Positions 27,690 through 36,739 of a DNA stretch of 64,000 nt are shown in pieces. The translations under genes were made by a program, and so were the position numbers. Location of the stretch: NCBI GenBank assembly GCA_024222295.1, contig JAAEPF010000002.1, forward strand, positions 186,001-250,000, given 5' to 3'. Every line of letters begins with the position of its first letter. Within the stretch, counting starts at the first letter, position 1. Source of the stretch: Actinomycetes bacterium (lineage in GTDB: Bacteria > Actinomycetota > Acidimicrobiia > Acidimicrobiales > Microtrichaceae). The notes beneath the pieces were generated by a model. That model was not told where the DNA came from and did not search any database. It saw only the letters and a list, made by a program, of their open reading frames with translations.

Positions 27690-29834
27690 TCAGTCGAAGG
27701 CGACGAACGTGGCCGCGGTCGGGGAGTCTGCGTTCCACAGGCCCAGCATGTCGGGGCTCAGGGTCCAGAGGTCGCGGTCCACCACCATCGAGCGCATGAT
27801 GTTGGAGCCGGAGAGATCGGCGCCGATCGTGTCATGGAACAGCTCGGCAACCGGCTCCAGGGCATCGTCGCGGACCGCCAGCACGACCGCCGCGCTGCTG
27901 GGTTGCGCGATCGTGACCTCTTCACAACCGGCACCTGCCGGGCATTCCTCGACGCCGAAGCCGTACCGCTCGAGTGGGAAGACCGCCTGGCCCGCCACCG
28001 GATCCCAGGTGAACGCGTGGGGATCATTGCCCACCGGGCTGTAGGCGTCCTGCACCACCCACTTGTCCACCTCGGTTGGGTTCGAGGGATCCGAAACGTC
28101 GAAAAGGGATGCCTTGAACCCCGTGTCCAGACCTTCCTCGGTCGCCTCGCGGCCGATGCCGAGCAGGAGTCCGTCGCCGACGGGGTGCATGTACTCGGAA
28201 AACCCGGTGATCTTGAGCTCACCCAACGCGGTGGGAGCAGTGGGGTCGGACAGGTCGATCGCATAGAGGGGGTCCGTCTGGCGGAACGTGACCACATAGG
28301 CCATGTCGCCGATGAACCGCACCGATTGCACGCGTTCGCCGATGCCTAGATCCTCCACATGGCCGATCTCGACCAGCGTGCCCGACTCGTCGGACCTCAG
28401 CACCGCGAGCCGGCCTTCGGTCGCCGGGATCGGCGCATCCGCGCCACCGTCAGGGGCGGGCTCGCTCTGGGCGGCGACCGGGGGGCCTTCCTCGAGGGCG
28501 ACCGGTGGCTCCGCGAAGAGAACGTCATTCTCGAGTGTCACGTCGTTTCGCGCCGCGGCCATGTCTTCGGTGGTCGTGACGATCCGCAGGTCTGCGTCGG
28601 ACTCCGACAGCGAGTACTGGTTGAGCGGCATCCCGGGCACCAGGCCGGACCCGGTGTATGAGGCGGGCTCGCCAGCCGGGGTGCCGAACCGGTGCACGAA
28701 GGTGGTCGGTCCGGACTCGCCCCAGCCCGTGCTGGTGACATACATCGCCTCGGGAGATGCGTAGACGATGTCCGCCGACCCGCTCACGGTGGCCGGGGCC
28801 AGATCGGCCAGGTCCTCATCGATCGTGAGTACCGTGACGGTCTCCGGCTGCGCGACCGGGATCCCGCGGCCGGCGAGCCCTGCCGTCTCCGCCTCGGTCG
28901 GCAGCGGAGTCGCCGTCACGTCACCGCACGTCCCGATGCTGGAAACCGTGCCACCACTGGCCATCCGCGGGAGGACGTCGTCGGGCCCGATGGAGGCGAT
29001 GACCTCGTCGAATGCCTCTTGCATCTCTTCGGGCCGGGAGAGGTCAACCGTTGACTCGGCTGCCCACACGTCCTGCATGAACGGCATCGCCGAGCGCAGT
29101 ACGACCCTCACGGTGCCGTCGACCATGCGGCTGGACACGAGTGACCCTTCGACGGTCACCGTCTCGACCAACTCGGGCGTGTCCCCGGCCAGGTCGACGC
29201 GCATGATCTGCACGCCGTTGGGAAACGGGCTCGGCATCTCCGTCGAGTCCACGAGCGGGTCTCCCTGCCAGACGGGCAGCAGCAGGACCACTTCGTCACC
29301 ACGCAGGAACATCTCCGCTCCGCCGGCACCACTGGAGCCGATCCCCAGCTGTGCGTCGACTTCAGGGGAGCCGTCGAGGTTGACCACTCTCAGCTGCCCT
29401 CGCGTGAGTGCCACGATCCTGGAGCCGTCGGTCTTGACGATGTCTCCCTCGTCGACAGCCGCTTCCTGCAGGTTGGTGCCGGCCACGACCTCGCCGGCGC
29501 CACCGCGTCCCGCCGGAGCGGTGGTCGCCGCCCCCGACTCCTGTGCTTCGTCGGCCAGGGCTCCGTCGGCTTCGGCGGCCAGGGCCTCGATCTCCTCGCC
29601 GGCGAGCGCGAACCCGGAGACATTGGAGCGGGCCAACTCAGCCTGGTGCTGCGTGATGTCGACCAGTTGGTCACAGCTCAGGTCGGTCAGCAGTCCCGCG
29701 GCGCCCTCGCCTTGGCCGAGGCCTACGGGCGGGTCACCGTCGTCAGTGCAAGCAGATGCGAGCAACGCCAACGCCGCTACCACGGCGAGAGCCAATGCGC
29801 TGCGCTCGCTGCTGGGTCGGGTGTTGGGTGACAT
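27690..29834 (-). CDS. Secreted beta-propeller lipoprotein (PF09826-type)
   Basis: A 714-residue protein with signal peptide and lipobox (ALALLASACTDDG, Cys near 29). After a helical and low-complexity lead-in, the motif AAVDEGDIVKTDGSRIVAL (about residues 123-141) marks the start of the Beta_propel family, a WD40-like propeller found in secreted prokaryotic proteins. Repeated strands follow (for example VQSVRFIGDMAYVVTFRQ, and FEP-like turns). Two Cys pairs late in the protein (EECPAGAGCEE) may be disulfides. The function is unknown. ATG 29834 has GGGAGG upstream on this strand. A CCCGTGC/GCACGGG hairpin (29851-29870) lies in its 5' leader. Confidence 0.82.
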   Translation of the reverse strand: MSPNTRPSSERSALALAVVAALALLASACTDDGDPPVGLGQGEGAAGLLTDLSCDQLVDITQHQAELARSNVSGFALAGEEIEALAAEADGALADEAQESGAATTAPAGRGGAGEVVAGTNLQEAAVDEGDIVKTDGSRIVALTRGQLRVVNLDGSPEVDAQLGIGSSGAGGAEMFLRGDEVVLLLPVWQGDPLVDSTEMPSPFPNGVQIMRVDLAGDTPELVETVTVEGSLVSSRMVDGTVRVVLRSAMPFMQDVWAAESTVDLSRPEEMQEAFDEVIASIGPDDVLPRMASGGTVSSIGTCGDVTATPLPTEAETAGLAGRGIPVAQPETVTVLTIDEDLADLAPATVSGSADIVYASPEAMYVTSTGWGESGPTTFVHRFGTPAGEPASYTGSGLVPGMPLNQYSLSESDADLRIVTTTEDMAAARNDVTLENDVLFAEPPVALEEGPPVAAQSEPAPDGGADAPIPATEGRLAVLRSDESGTLVEIGHVEDLGIGERVQSVRFIGDMAYVVTFRQTDPLYAIDLSDPTAPTALGELKITGFSEYMHPVGDGLLLGIGREATEEGLDTGFKASLFDVSDPSNPTEVDKWVVQDAYSPVGNDPHAFTWDPVAGQAVFPLERYGFGVEECPAGAGCEEVTIAQPSSAAVVLAVRDDALEPVAELFHDTIGADLSGSNIMRSMVVDRDLWTLSPDMLGLWNADSPTAATFVAFD

Positions 29835-29850
29835 GACGACCTCCCGTCGC

Positions 29851-29870
29851 CCCGTGCGGCATTGCACGGG
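29851..29870. other. Hairpin in the leader of the beta-propeller gene
   Basis: A perfect 7-bp inverted repeat CCCGTGC-GGCATT-GCACGGG sits 16 nt from the start codon, just outside the ribosome-binding site. The rest of 29871-29977, up to the leuD stop, shows nothing clear. Confidence 0.4.
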
Positions 29871-29977
29871 TCTGGATTTGCAGTCTCAAGTCTTCCGACG
29901 CACCGAGTGACGATTCGGTTCCCGTTTCAGCGGATTTCCCCGACGCCGCGTTGCCGGCCGCCGCAGCGACCCGGCAG

Positions 29978-30586
29978 TCAGGCGTTGTGCTCGATGTCGA
30001 GCTTCTTCATCCAGTCGGGACGGTGGGTTTCGTGGTGGCCGATCGCGTCGGCGTACTGCATCGTGAGCGCGATGTCGTCCAGCCCGTTGAGGAATCGGTG
30101 CTGGATCGCATCATCGAGCGGGAACGGCTCCAGGAAGTCGATTGCCTGGGCCTCCACGGTGCGGGTCTCGATGTCGACCACGATCTCGAGGTCGGGGTCG
30201 CGCTGCACTGCCTCCATGAGGGTGCGGGCGCCCTCGGGGGACAGCTGAACGGGCACGAGCCCGTTCTTGGTGGAGTTGTTGCGGAAGATGTCGCCGAACT
30301 TGGCCGAGATGACCACCCGGAACCCGTACTGGTGAAGCGCCCATACCGCGTGCTCACGGCTGGAACCGGTGCCGAACTGCGGCCCGGCGATCAGGATGTT
30401 GGCGCCCGCGTGCTCTTGCTTGTTGAGCACGAAGTCGCGGTCGTCGCGCCACTCCGCGAACAGGCCCGCCTCGAACCCGGTCCGCTCGACGCGCTTGAGC
30501 CAGTCCGACGGAATGATCTGGTCGGTGTCGACATCGGAGCGGTCGAGGGGGACCGCCGTGCCGGTGATGATCTCCACGGCTTCCAT
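29978..30586 (-). CDS. leuD: 3-isopropylmalate dehydratase small subunit
   Basis: A 202-residue small (swivel-domain) subunit of isopropylmalate isomerase. It begins with ITGTAVPLDRSDVDTDQIIP, typical of LeuD, and carries GPQFGTGSSREHAVWAL (about residue 70), the substrate-contacting loop. It also contains ISAKFGDIFRNNSTKNGLVP. With LeuC it isomerises 2- to 3-isopropylmalate. By family knowledge the same complex handles citramalate and methylcitraconate steps when CimA is present, as it is here. The start overlaps the leuC stop (TGATG). Confidence 0.96.
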   Translation of the reverse strand: MEAVEIITGTAVPLDRSDVDTDQIIPSDWLKRVERTGFEAGLFAEWRDDRDFVLNKQEHAGANILIAGPQFGTGSSREHAVWALHQYGFRVVISAKFGDIFRNNSTKNGLVPVQLSPEGARTLMEAVQRDPDLEIVVDIETRTVEAQAIDFLEPFPLDDAIQHRFLNGLDDIALTMQYADAIGHHETHRPDWMKKLDIEHNA

Positions 30587-31998
30587 CAGAGTGCCTCCGG
30601 GGTGGCGAAGTGGCCGGCGAGTGCGCTCGCCGCGGCGACGGCCGGGGATACGAGGTGGGTGCGGCCGCCGCGGCCCTGGCGGCCCTCGAAGTTGCGGTTC
30701 GATGTGCTGGCGGACCGCTCGCCCGGTTGGAGCTTGTCGGGGTTCATGGCCAGGCACATGGAGCAACCGGGTTCGCGCCAGTCGAAACCGGCGTCGGTGA
30801 ACACCTTGTCGAGGCCTTCGGCGACGGCCTGGTCCTTCACGGCGAAGCTGCCGGGAACGATGAACGTTCGTACGCCGCTCGCGACCCTGCGACCGCTGTC
30901 GCGGATCACGTCGGCCGCCGCACGCAGGTCTTCGATGCGCGAGTTGGTGCAGGAGCCGATGAAGATCGTGTCGACGGCCACGTCGGTCATCGGCTGTCCG
31001 GCGGTGAGGTCCATGTACTCCAGTGCCCGCTCGGCAGCTGTTCGCTCCACCTCGTCGTCGAAGTCCTCGGGGGAGGGGACCGTGCCGGTGATCGGGATCA
31101 CCTGGCCCGGGTTGGTGCCCCAGGATATGTGCGGCTCGATGGCTGCGGCGTCGAGGGTGATCTCCTTGTCGAACGTGGCTCCCTCGTCGGTGTGCAGGGT
31201 CTTCCAGTCGGCCACTGCCTCGTCCCACAGGTCGCCGGCGGGTGCCTCCTGGCGGCCCTTCAGGTACTCAAAGGTCTTCTCGTCGGGGGCGATGAGGCCG
31301 GCCTTGGCGCCGAGTTCGATCGACATGTTGCACACGGTCATGCGGCCTTCCATCGAGAGGGCTTCGATGGCTGATCCCCGGTACTCGGCGATGTAGCCCA
31401 TCCCCCCCGAGGTGCCGAGCTCGCCGAGTACGGCGAGGATGATGTCCTTGGCGCTCACACCGGGGCGCAGCTCGCCCTCCACGTTGACCGCCAGGGTCTT
31501 CGGCTTGGCCTGGTGAAGTGTCTGGGTGGCGAGCACGTGCTCGACCTCGCTGGTGCCGATGCCGAACGCGATCGCACCGAACGCGCCATGGGTGGCTGTG
31601 TGGGAATCGCCGCACACGACGGTCATGCCGGGCAGGGTGCGGCCCTGCTCCGGCGCCATCACGTGCACGATGCCCTGGCCCGGGTTGCCCATCTCGAAGT
31701 TCACGATGCCGAATTCGCTGGTGTTGGCCCGCAGTGTCTCGATCTGCTTGCGGCTGACCGGGTCGGCGATGGGCTGGTCGATGTCGGCGGTGGGGACGTT
31801 GTGGTCCTCGGTGGCGACGGTGAGGTCGGGGCGCCGGACGCCCCGGCCCGACATGCGCAGCCCGTCGAACGCCTGGGGAGATGTGACCTCGTGCACGAGG
31901 TGCAGGTCGATGTAGAGCAGGTCGGGTTCGCCTTCTGCTGACCGCACCACGTGGCGGTCCCAGACCTTCTCTACGAGGGTGCGTGGACTCTCTGTCAC
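30586..31998 (-). CDS. leuC: 3-isopropylmalate dehydratase large subunit
   Basis: A 470-residue aconitase-family protein holding the 4Fe-4S cluster. The ligands are in [14 protein letters not shown] and [20 protein letters not shown]. Other signatures are [19 protein letters not shown] and TPHQ-type N-terminal residues ([17 protein letters not shown]). The ATG at 31998 faces the IclR-family gene across a gap of about 97 nt containing a palindromic operator, so leuCD is probably controlled by that regulator. leuD follows with overlapping start and stop. Confidence 0.96.
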   Translation of the reverse strand: MTESPRTLVEKVWDRHVVRSAEGEPDLLYIDLHLVHEVTSPQAFDGLRMSGRGVRRPDLTVATEDHNVPTADIDQPIADPVSRKQIETLRANTSEFGIVNFEMGNPGQGIVHVMAPEQGRTLPGMTVVCGDSHTATHGAFGAIAFGIGTSEVEHVLATQTLHQAKPKTLAVNVEGELRPGVSAKDIILAVLGELGTSGGMGYIAEYRGSAIEALSMEGRMTVCNMSIELGAKAGLIAPDEKTFEYLKGRQEAPAGDLWDEAVADWKTLHTDEGATFDKEITLDAAAIEPHISWGTNPGQVIPITGTVPSPEDFDDEVERTAAERALEYMDLTAGQPMTDVAVDTIFIGSCTNSRIEDLRAAADVIRDSGRRVASGVRTFIVPGSFAVKDQAVAEGLDKVFTDAGFDWREPGCSMCLAMNPDKLQPGERSASTSNRNFEGRQGRGGRTHLVSPAVAAASALAGHFATPEAL

Positions 31999-32058
31999 TG
32001 CTTCTCCATCTGGGGTTCGGGGGTTCCGGGCAAGTCTGTTCGACCGATCCGTTCGCAG

Positions 32059-32086
32059 TTGACAATCTCAATATATGAGATACAGT
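32059..32086 (+). promoter_or_regulatory. Promoter of the IclR-type regulator, overlapping an operator
   Basis: TTGACA (32059-32064) and TACAGT (32081-32086) with a 16-nt spacer form a good sigma70-type promoter. A palindrome ATCTCA-ATATA-TGAGAT (32065-32081) fills the spacer. On the opposite strand TATATT (32075-32070) could be the leuC -10. Binding at the palindrome would block both promoters. Confidence 0.6.
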
Positions 32087-32095
32087 TCTCAACCA

Positions 32096-32767
32096 ATGGA
32101 ACCCACTGTAAGCGGCGTCGGGGTGCTCGACAAGTCGGTGCTCGTGCTCAACGCCATCGCCGACAGGAAGCTCACCCTCGTGGAACTGGTCGAAGCAACC
32201 GGGCTCACCCGCGCAACTGCGCACCGCCTGGCGAGCGCCCTGGAAGCACACGGACTGCTGCGCCGCACGGTCGACGGCCGCTTCGCCCTCGGGCTGCACC
32301 TGCTCGCCCTCGGGCGCGAGGCCGCCGTGCAGTTCCCCCTTGCCGAGCGGGCCCGGCCGGCCATGGAGGAGCTGCGCGACCGCACGGGCGAATCCGTGCA
32401 GCTGTATGTGGTCGACGGGGACAGCCGGGTGTGCGTGGCGGCGCTCGAGTCGCCCCACGGCTTGCGCACGATCGTGCCCGTTGGGGCCGCCCTCTCGCTC
32501 GACGTCGGCTCGGCGGGGCATGTCCTCACCGGCACGGGCCTCGGCGAGCTCGGGTGGGTCGAGTCGCTCGGAGAGCGCGAGCCCGGAGTCGCGAGCGTGT
32601 CCGCTCCCATCTGTGACGCCGACGGCGCGGTGGTCGCCGCGATCTCGGTCTCGGGGCCGATCGACCGGATGGGCTCCTCACCTGGCCGTCATCACGGCCC
32701 GGCAGTGATCGAAGCGGCGGTCGCGGTCAAAGACGCCGCATCCGCTGCCCGACCAACCGGCACCTGA
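32096..32767 (+). CDS. IclR-family transcriptional regulator (LtbR/NdgR-like)
   Basis: A 223-residue regulator with an N-terminal winged helix (VLNAIADRKLTLVELVEATG, then LTRATAHRLASALEAHGLL, about residues 17-55) and a C-terminal IclR effector domain. The position, divergent from leuCD, matches the LtbR/NdgR regulators of Corynebacterium and Streptomyces, which repress leuCD/leuB and other amino-acid genes. I prefer ATG 32096, because the promoter's -10 ends at 32086 and an upstream ATG (32075) lies inside the promoter. The transcript is then essentially leaderless. Confidence 0.85.
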   Translation: MEPTVSGVGVLDKSVLVLNAIADRKLTLVELVEATGLTRATAHRLASALEAHGLLRRTVDGRFALGLHLLALGREAAVQFPLAERARPAMEELRDRTGESVQLYVVDGDSRVCVAALESPHGLRTIVPVGAALSLDVGSAGHVLTGTGLGELGWVESLGEREPGVASVSAPICDADGAVVAAISVSGPIDRMGSSPGRHHGPAVIEAAVAVKDAASAARPTGT

Positions 32768-32808
32768 GGACTCGCTGTCGCGGGGCGGGCTACGCCAAGT
32801 GCGCGGGC

Positions 32809-32840
32809 CACCACGGTCGCGTGTCACCACGATCGCGTGT
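32809..32840. repeat. Two tandem 16-bp repeats next to palindromic element copy 2
   Basis: CACCACGGTCGCGTGT (32809-32824) is followed at once by CACCACGATCGCGTGT (32825-32840), one mismatch in 16. The second unit runs into the outer stem of the palindromic element. Confidence 0.6.
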
Positions 32841-32930
32841 GCCGAGTCACTCAGCCTCTCTTCCCGAGTGGTCAGGCGTCGTATCGACGCGGGGTCACTT
32901 CGGAAACCAGGCTGAGTGGCCCAGCACACG
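32836..32930. repeat. Symmetric palindromic element, copy 2
   Basis: It has the same plan and spacing as the element at 1542-1630. CGTGTGC (32836-32842) pairs with GCACACG (32924-32930). A 5x5 loop, a 22-nt arm pair (32848-32869 with 32897-32918), a 6x6 loop and an inner hairpin GCGTCG-TAT-CGACGC (32876-32890) follow. Four arm positions are mismatched, but at three others both partners changed together relative to copy 1 (A-T to G-C, G-C to C-G, T-A to C-G), and a fourth pair went from G-U to A-U. It lies between the IclR gene and rsgA, which ends 43 nt further on. Confidence 0.8.
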
Positions 32931-32972
32931 GAGGTGCGAGCGCTGGGCCGGCCGCGGCGGGTGCACCCTGGT

Positions 32973-34073
32973 TCAGCGGCGGGGGCGGCCGCGGTGAGCG
33001 GCGGCGCGGCGGCGTGAGCGCTGGTTGTCCTCGCGCTTCACTTCGCGTTCCTGTTCCTCGGCCTCTGCCTCCAGCCGTTCGACTTCCTCCACCAGCAAGT
33101 GCCACGTGTCGAGGCGATCCTGTGCGACCTGCCCATCGGCGACGGCGGCGAGGATGCCGCATCCGGGCTCGCTCGTGTGGGTGCAGTCGTTGAAGCGGCA
33201 CTGCTGCGCGAAGGGGGCCAGGTCGGCGAATGCGCGCTCGAGGCCTTCGTCGCTGTGCCAGAGCCCCACGCCGCGGATTCCCGGGGTGTCGATCAGCCAG
33301 CGGTTGCGGGTCAGTTCCAGCATCTGGCCCGCGGTGGTGGTGTGGCGCCCCCGCAGGTCTCCCTCACGCACTTCGGCGGTCAGCTGCACGCCCTGTGCCG
33401 CCAGCGCGTTCGCAAGGGTCGACTTGCCGGCCCCTGATGCACCCAGCAGCACGGCCACGGTGCCACGGGGCAGGTAGGAGTCGAGTTCGGTGGTGCCATC
33501 TTGTGAGCTGACCGACACGACCGTGACCGGAGCGCCCGGCGCGAACCTCTGGGCCTCGGCACGTTCGCTTGCCGCGGCCGTCTCGTCGACGAGGTCTGCC
33601 TTGGTCAGCACGACCACCGGCTCGGCGCCGCTCTCCCAGGCCAGCACCATCTCGCGCGCCAGTCTGGCCGTGTTGACCCCGGAGTCCAGTGCCTGCAGCA
33701 CCAGAACCACGCGCATGTTGGCGGCGAGTGCCTTGGCGTTGACCGCAACGTCGTCTCGAGCCGCTCCCGGAGCCCGGCGCTCGAACACGGTCTGCCGCGC
33801 CAGGATCTTCTCGACCCGCCCCGCCTCTTCGTCGAGCGCGCACACGTCTCCCACGACGACGCGCCGCACTGCCTTGGCCGCCACCACCAACTGCTCGTCG
33901 CCGGGCTCGGTGGCCACCGTGATGCCGCCCTTGTCGATTCGTACGACGCGAACCGGCACCAAGCCATCAGCGCCGGCGCCGGACTCGTTCCACGCCCGCT
34001 CCCAGTGGGCATCCCACGCCGGGGGGCGCGAGTCGCCCGGCGCTGGGTTCGACACCTCGGTGGACTCCGGCAT
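32973..34073 (-). CDS. rsgA: Ribosome small subunit-dependent GTPase A
   Basis: A circularly permuted GTPase of 366 residues that helps mature the 30S subunit. An N-terminal OB-fold (about 38-95) is followed by the GTPase motifs in permuted order: G4 TKAD (157-160), G1 GASGAGKST (211-219) and G3 DTPG (262-265). A C-terminal zinc site follows, with Cys292, Cys297, His299 and Cys305 (CRFNDCTHTSEPGC). The tail is basic and lysine/arginine rich. ATG 34073 is chosen; the frame runs further upstream, across the divergent ppx start, without RsgA character. Confidence 0.93.
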   Translation of the reverse strand: MPESTEVSNPAPGDSRPPAWDAHWERAWNESGAGADGLVPVRVVRIDKGGITVATEPGDEQLVVAAKAVRRVVVGDVCALDEEAGRVEKILARQTVFERRAPGAARDDVAVNAKALAANMRVVLVLQALDSGVNTARLAREMVLAWESGAEPVVVLTKADLVDETAAASERAEAQRFAPGAPVTVVSVSSQDGTTELDSYLPRGTVAVLLGASGAGKSTLANALAAQGVQLTAEVREGDLRGRHTTTAGQMLELTRNRWLIDTPGIRGVGLWHSDEGLERAFADLAPFAQQCRFNDCTHTSEPGCGILAAVADGQVAQDRLDTWHLLVEEVERLEAEAEEQEREVKREDNQRSRRRAAAHRGRPRR

Positions 34074-34129
34074 GCGGTCCAATGCTGCCACGGTCGGTGT
34101 CGGCGCGCGGGGTGCTCCGTCTGCGCTCC

Positions 34130-34135
34130 TAGGGT
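34130..34135 (+). promoter_or_regulatory. -10 box, leaderless start of ppx
   Basis: TAGGGT ends 6 nt before the GTG at 34142; no ribosome-binding site is present. Confidence 0.5.
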
Positions 34136-34141
34136 TGAGTC

Positions 34142-35728
34142 GTGGACCCGACCGGCCATGAACCACCGCAAGCGCCAACGGCGCTGGCCGCAATCGACAT
34201 CGGCACCAACTCGGTGCACATGGTGGTGGCCAGGGTCGTGTCCCGCGAGCGGTTCGAGGTCCTGACCCGTCACAAGGAGATGGTCCGCCTCGGCTCCGGC
34301 GAGGGCGACATGAAGCACCTCGAGCCCGACGCCATCGACAGGGGTGTGGCGGCGTTGCGCCGCTGCCAGGAGATAGCCCGCGGATTCGATGCCGAAGTGG
34401 TAGCGGTGGCCACCTCGGCCGTGCGTGAGGCAGCCAACCGCGACGAGTTCCTGCAGCGCGCCGAGCGCGACGCGGGCGTGTCGGTCAGCGTGATCTCGGG
34501 CGTCGAGGAGGCGCGGCTGATCCAGCTCGGGGTGCTGCAGTCGCTGCCCGTCTATGACCGCCAGCTGGTCTTGATCGATGTGGGCGGCGGTTCCACCGAG
34601 GTGTTGTTCGGGCTCGGCGCCGACGTGCGCTACGCCCGGTCGCTCAAGCTCGGTTCGCTGCGCATGACGCGGCGGTTCTTCCCCGGCGGCAAGGTCGAAG
34701 GCAACGCGGTGCAGCGGTGTAGGAAGTTCATCCGGGCGCGGCTGGCCCCGATGCTGCACGAGGCCGGCGGGCTCTCCCATGAGGTGGCGGTGGCATCTTC
34801 GGGCACGGCCGAAGCCCTCGCGGTGACAGCCATAGCGCGCAAGGGTGGCGACGTGCCCTCAGAGATGAACGGCGAGGTGATCAGCCGCAAGGCCCTCGGC
34901 AAGGTGATTGCGGACCTCGCCGGTGCGGAGACCACCGAGCAGCGGCGCAAGCTCCCCGGCGTGGACGCCGCCCGCGCTGACATCTTGCTCGGCGGCGCCA
35001 TCGTGCTCGAGCAACTCTGCGATGCGTTCGAGATCACCGAGCTCACGATCTCGGGGAACGCGTTGCGAGAGGGAGTGCTGCTCGACGCGCTGGCGAGGCA
35101 GGTGGGCTCGGGCCTGCACCATCTCTCCGACCTCCGGCGGGCGTCGGTCATACATGTGCTGGGCGCGTGCGACGACGACCCCGAACATGCCTTTCAGGTG
35201 GCACGCCTTGCCCTGCAGTTGCACGACCTTCTGGCGGCGCGCCTCGGCCTCGATGATGCTGACCGTGAACTCCTGGAGGCAGCAGCGCTGCTCAGCAACG
35301 TGGGGCTGTTCATCAGCCACAGCGCGCACCACAAGCACAGCTACTACGTGATCCGGAACTCCGAGCATCTGAGCGGGTTCACCGACAACGAGAAGGAATT
35401 GATCGCACAGGTCGCCCGGTACCACCGCAAGAGCGCGCCGTCGGAGGAGAAGCACGATCTGTTTGCCGCGCTCGCCGAGGACGACCGTCGCCGGGTGCGG
35501 GCCATGGCCGGGCTGTTGCGGGTGGCGATCGCGCTCGACCGCAACCACGACGGTGGTGTGAAGTTCGTGACTCTCGGCGAGCGAGACGGCACGACGGTGC
35601 TGCGGCTGCGCGCCGATGGCGACCGTGAGCTCGAACTCGAGGTCTTCACCGCCACTGACCGAAAGGGCTTGCTCGAATCGATGCTGGGCCAGCCCGTGAC
35701 GGTGGAGGTGGCCGCCCACGCGGACTGA
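34142..35728 (+). CDS. ppx: Exopolyphosphatase / pppGpp phosphohydrolase (Ppx/GppA)
   Basis: A 528-residue protein of the ASKHA fold. The phosphate loops are AAIDIGTNSVHMVVA (residues 16-30) and LIDVGGGSTEVLFG (about 143-156), and the activating ATSAVREAAN lies between them. Residues from about 330 form an HD-like C-terminal domain (LLSNVGLFISHSAHHKHSYY). Family members degrade polyphosphate or convert pppGpp to ppGpp; the longer form with an HD domain is common for Ppx. The GTG start follows a -10 box by 6 nt. It diverges from rsgA. Confidence 0.9.
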   Translation: MDPTGHEPPQAPTALAAIDIGTNSVHMVVARVVSRERFEVLTRHKEMVRLGSGEGDMKHLEPDAIDRGVAALRRCQEIARGFDAEVVAVATSAVREAANRDEFLQRAERDAGVSVSVISGVEEARLIQLGVLQSLPVYDRQLVLIDVGGGSTEVLFGLGADVRYARSLKLGSLRMTRRFFPGGKVEGNAVQRCRKFIRARLAPMLHEAGGLSHEVAVASSGTAEALAVTAIARKGGDVPSEMNGEVISRKALGKVIADLAGAETTEQRRKLPGVDAARADILLGGAIVLEQLCDAFEITELTISGNALREGVLLDALARQVGSGLHHLSDLRRASVIHVLGACDDDPEHAFQVARLALQLHDLLAARLGLDDADRELLEAAALLSNVGLFISHSAHHKHSYYVIRNSEHLSGFTDNEKELIAQVARYHRKSAPSEEKHDLFAALAEDDRRRVRAMAGLLRVAIALDRNHDGGVKFVTLGERDGTTVLRLRADGDRELELEVFTATDRKGLLESMLGQPVTVEVAAHAD

Positions 35729-35746
35729 CCGCCGCCAGCCCCCGGC

Positions 35747-36130
35747 TCAGTTGTCGCGGTTGGCGATCTGCTCGAGCAGGTCGACCATCTTCTCCTCGTT
35801 GGTGGGCTCGGAGTCGTCCTCACCCCTCGAGCGGCGCTCGTTGAGCTTGTTGATGGGCATCACCACCAGGAGGTAGATGGCGAAGGCCGTGAGCAGGAAG
35901 GTGATCAGCGCGGACACTATGGCGCCCCAGAAGATCTCGGCACCGCCGATCTCGAACGTCATCAAGGCGAGATTGTCGACGCTGCCTGGCAGGATTGCGC
36001 CGACGATCGGGTTGATCAGGCCTTCGACCAGCGAGTCGATGACCAAGCCGAAGCTGGCACCGATGACGATACCGACCGCCATGTCGACGGCGTTGCCCCG
36101 CGTGATGAACTCCTTGAACCCCTTGATCAT
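35747..36130 (-). CDS. mscL: Large-conductance mechanosensitive channel
   Basis: A 127-residue MscL. It has an N-terminal amphipathic helix (MIKGFKEFITRGNAVDM), TM1 with AVGIVIGASFGLVIDSLVEG, a short periplasmic loop and TM2 (GAIVSALITFLLTAFAIYLL). The C-terminal cytoplasmic helix ends in KMVDLLEQIANRDN. It forms a pentameric pressure-release valve in the inner membrane. The length is usual for the family. It is convergent with ppx (18 nt between stops); greA lies 47 nt upstream on the same strand. Confidence 0.96.
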   Translation of the reverse strand: MIKGFKEFITRGNAVDMAVGIVIGASFGLVIDSLVEGLINPIVGAILPGSVDNLALMTFEIGGAEIFWGAIVSALITFLLTAFAIYLLVVMPINKLNERRSRGEDDSEPTNEEKMVDLLEQIANRDN

Positions 36131-36177
36131 GACGGCCCTCCTATGAGCGGCCGGCTGGGACCCGGACTGGCGGAGCC

Positions 36178-36645
36178 TCAGTCGACCTGGGTGATATCCA
36201 CGGTCTGATCGTTGCCGTGGGCCGCGAACGTTACCGTGTCGCCGGCCTTGTGGCCCATCAGCGCCGCGCCGAGCGGCGACTGCGGCGATACCACGTCGAG
36301 GTCGTCGTGGCGCTCCTCGATCGAGCCGACCAGATACTTCTCGATCTCGTCATCGTCGTCACCCTCGTAGCGGATCGACACCACCGATCCCACGATCACC
36401 TCGTGGGACTCGGCTCGCTCCACCACGACTGCGTTCTCGAGCGTGTTGGCGATCGTGGCGATGCGGGATTCCATCTTGGCCTTCTCGTCCTTGGCCGCGT
36501 GGTACTCGGCGTTCTCCTTGAGGTCGCCGTGTTCGCGTGCCCGTTCGATCCGGTCCGCCAGGTCGATCCGCCCGTGGGTGCGCAACTCCTCGAGTTCTGC
36601 GACGAGTCGGTCATGCGCTGCCTGGGAGAGTTCGTGCTCAGCCAT
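36178..36645 (-). CDS. greA: Transcription elongation factor GreA
   Basis: A 155-residue GreA: an N-terminal antiparallel coiled coil with the conserved acidic tip region (RIERAREHGDLKENAEYHAA, about residues 33-52) and a C-terminal FKBP-like domain with SPLGAALMGHKAGDTV. It inserts into the RNA polymerase secondary channel and stimulates cleavage of backtracked RNA. ATG 36645 follows the -10 box TATCCT by 8 nt. It diverges from the cobalamin-riboswitch operon. Confidence 0.94.
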   Translation of the reverse strand: MAEHELSQAAHDRLVAELEELRTHGRIDLADRIERAREHGDLKENAEYHAAKDEKAKMESRIATIANTLENAVVVERAESHEVIVGSVVSIRYEGDDDDEIEKYLVGSIEERHDDLDVVSPQSPLGAALMGHKAGDTVTFAAHGNDQTVDITQVD

Positions 36646-36653
36646 GGCGAGTG

Positions 36654-36659
36654 AGGATA
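36654..36659 (-). promoter_or_regulatory. -10 box, leaderless start of greA
   Basis: On the minus strand TATCCT ends 8 nt before the greA ATG (36645), with no ribosome-binding site. Confidence 0.5.
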
Positions 36660-36739
36660 CAGGCGCCACAACGGACTCAGGAGCCTGCTGACCCGCCGGA
36701 CGCGGCACCACTTGCCTGTGTCGGCGCCGGATGGTCGAA

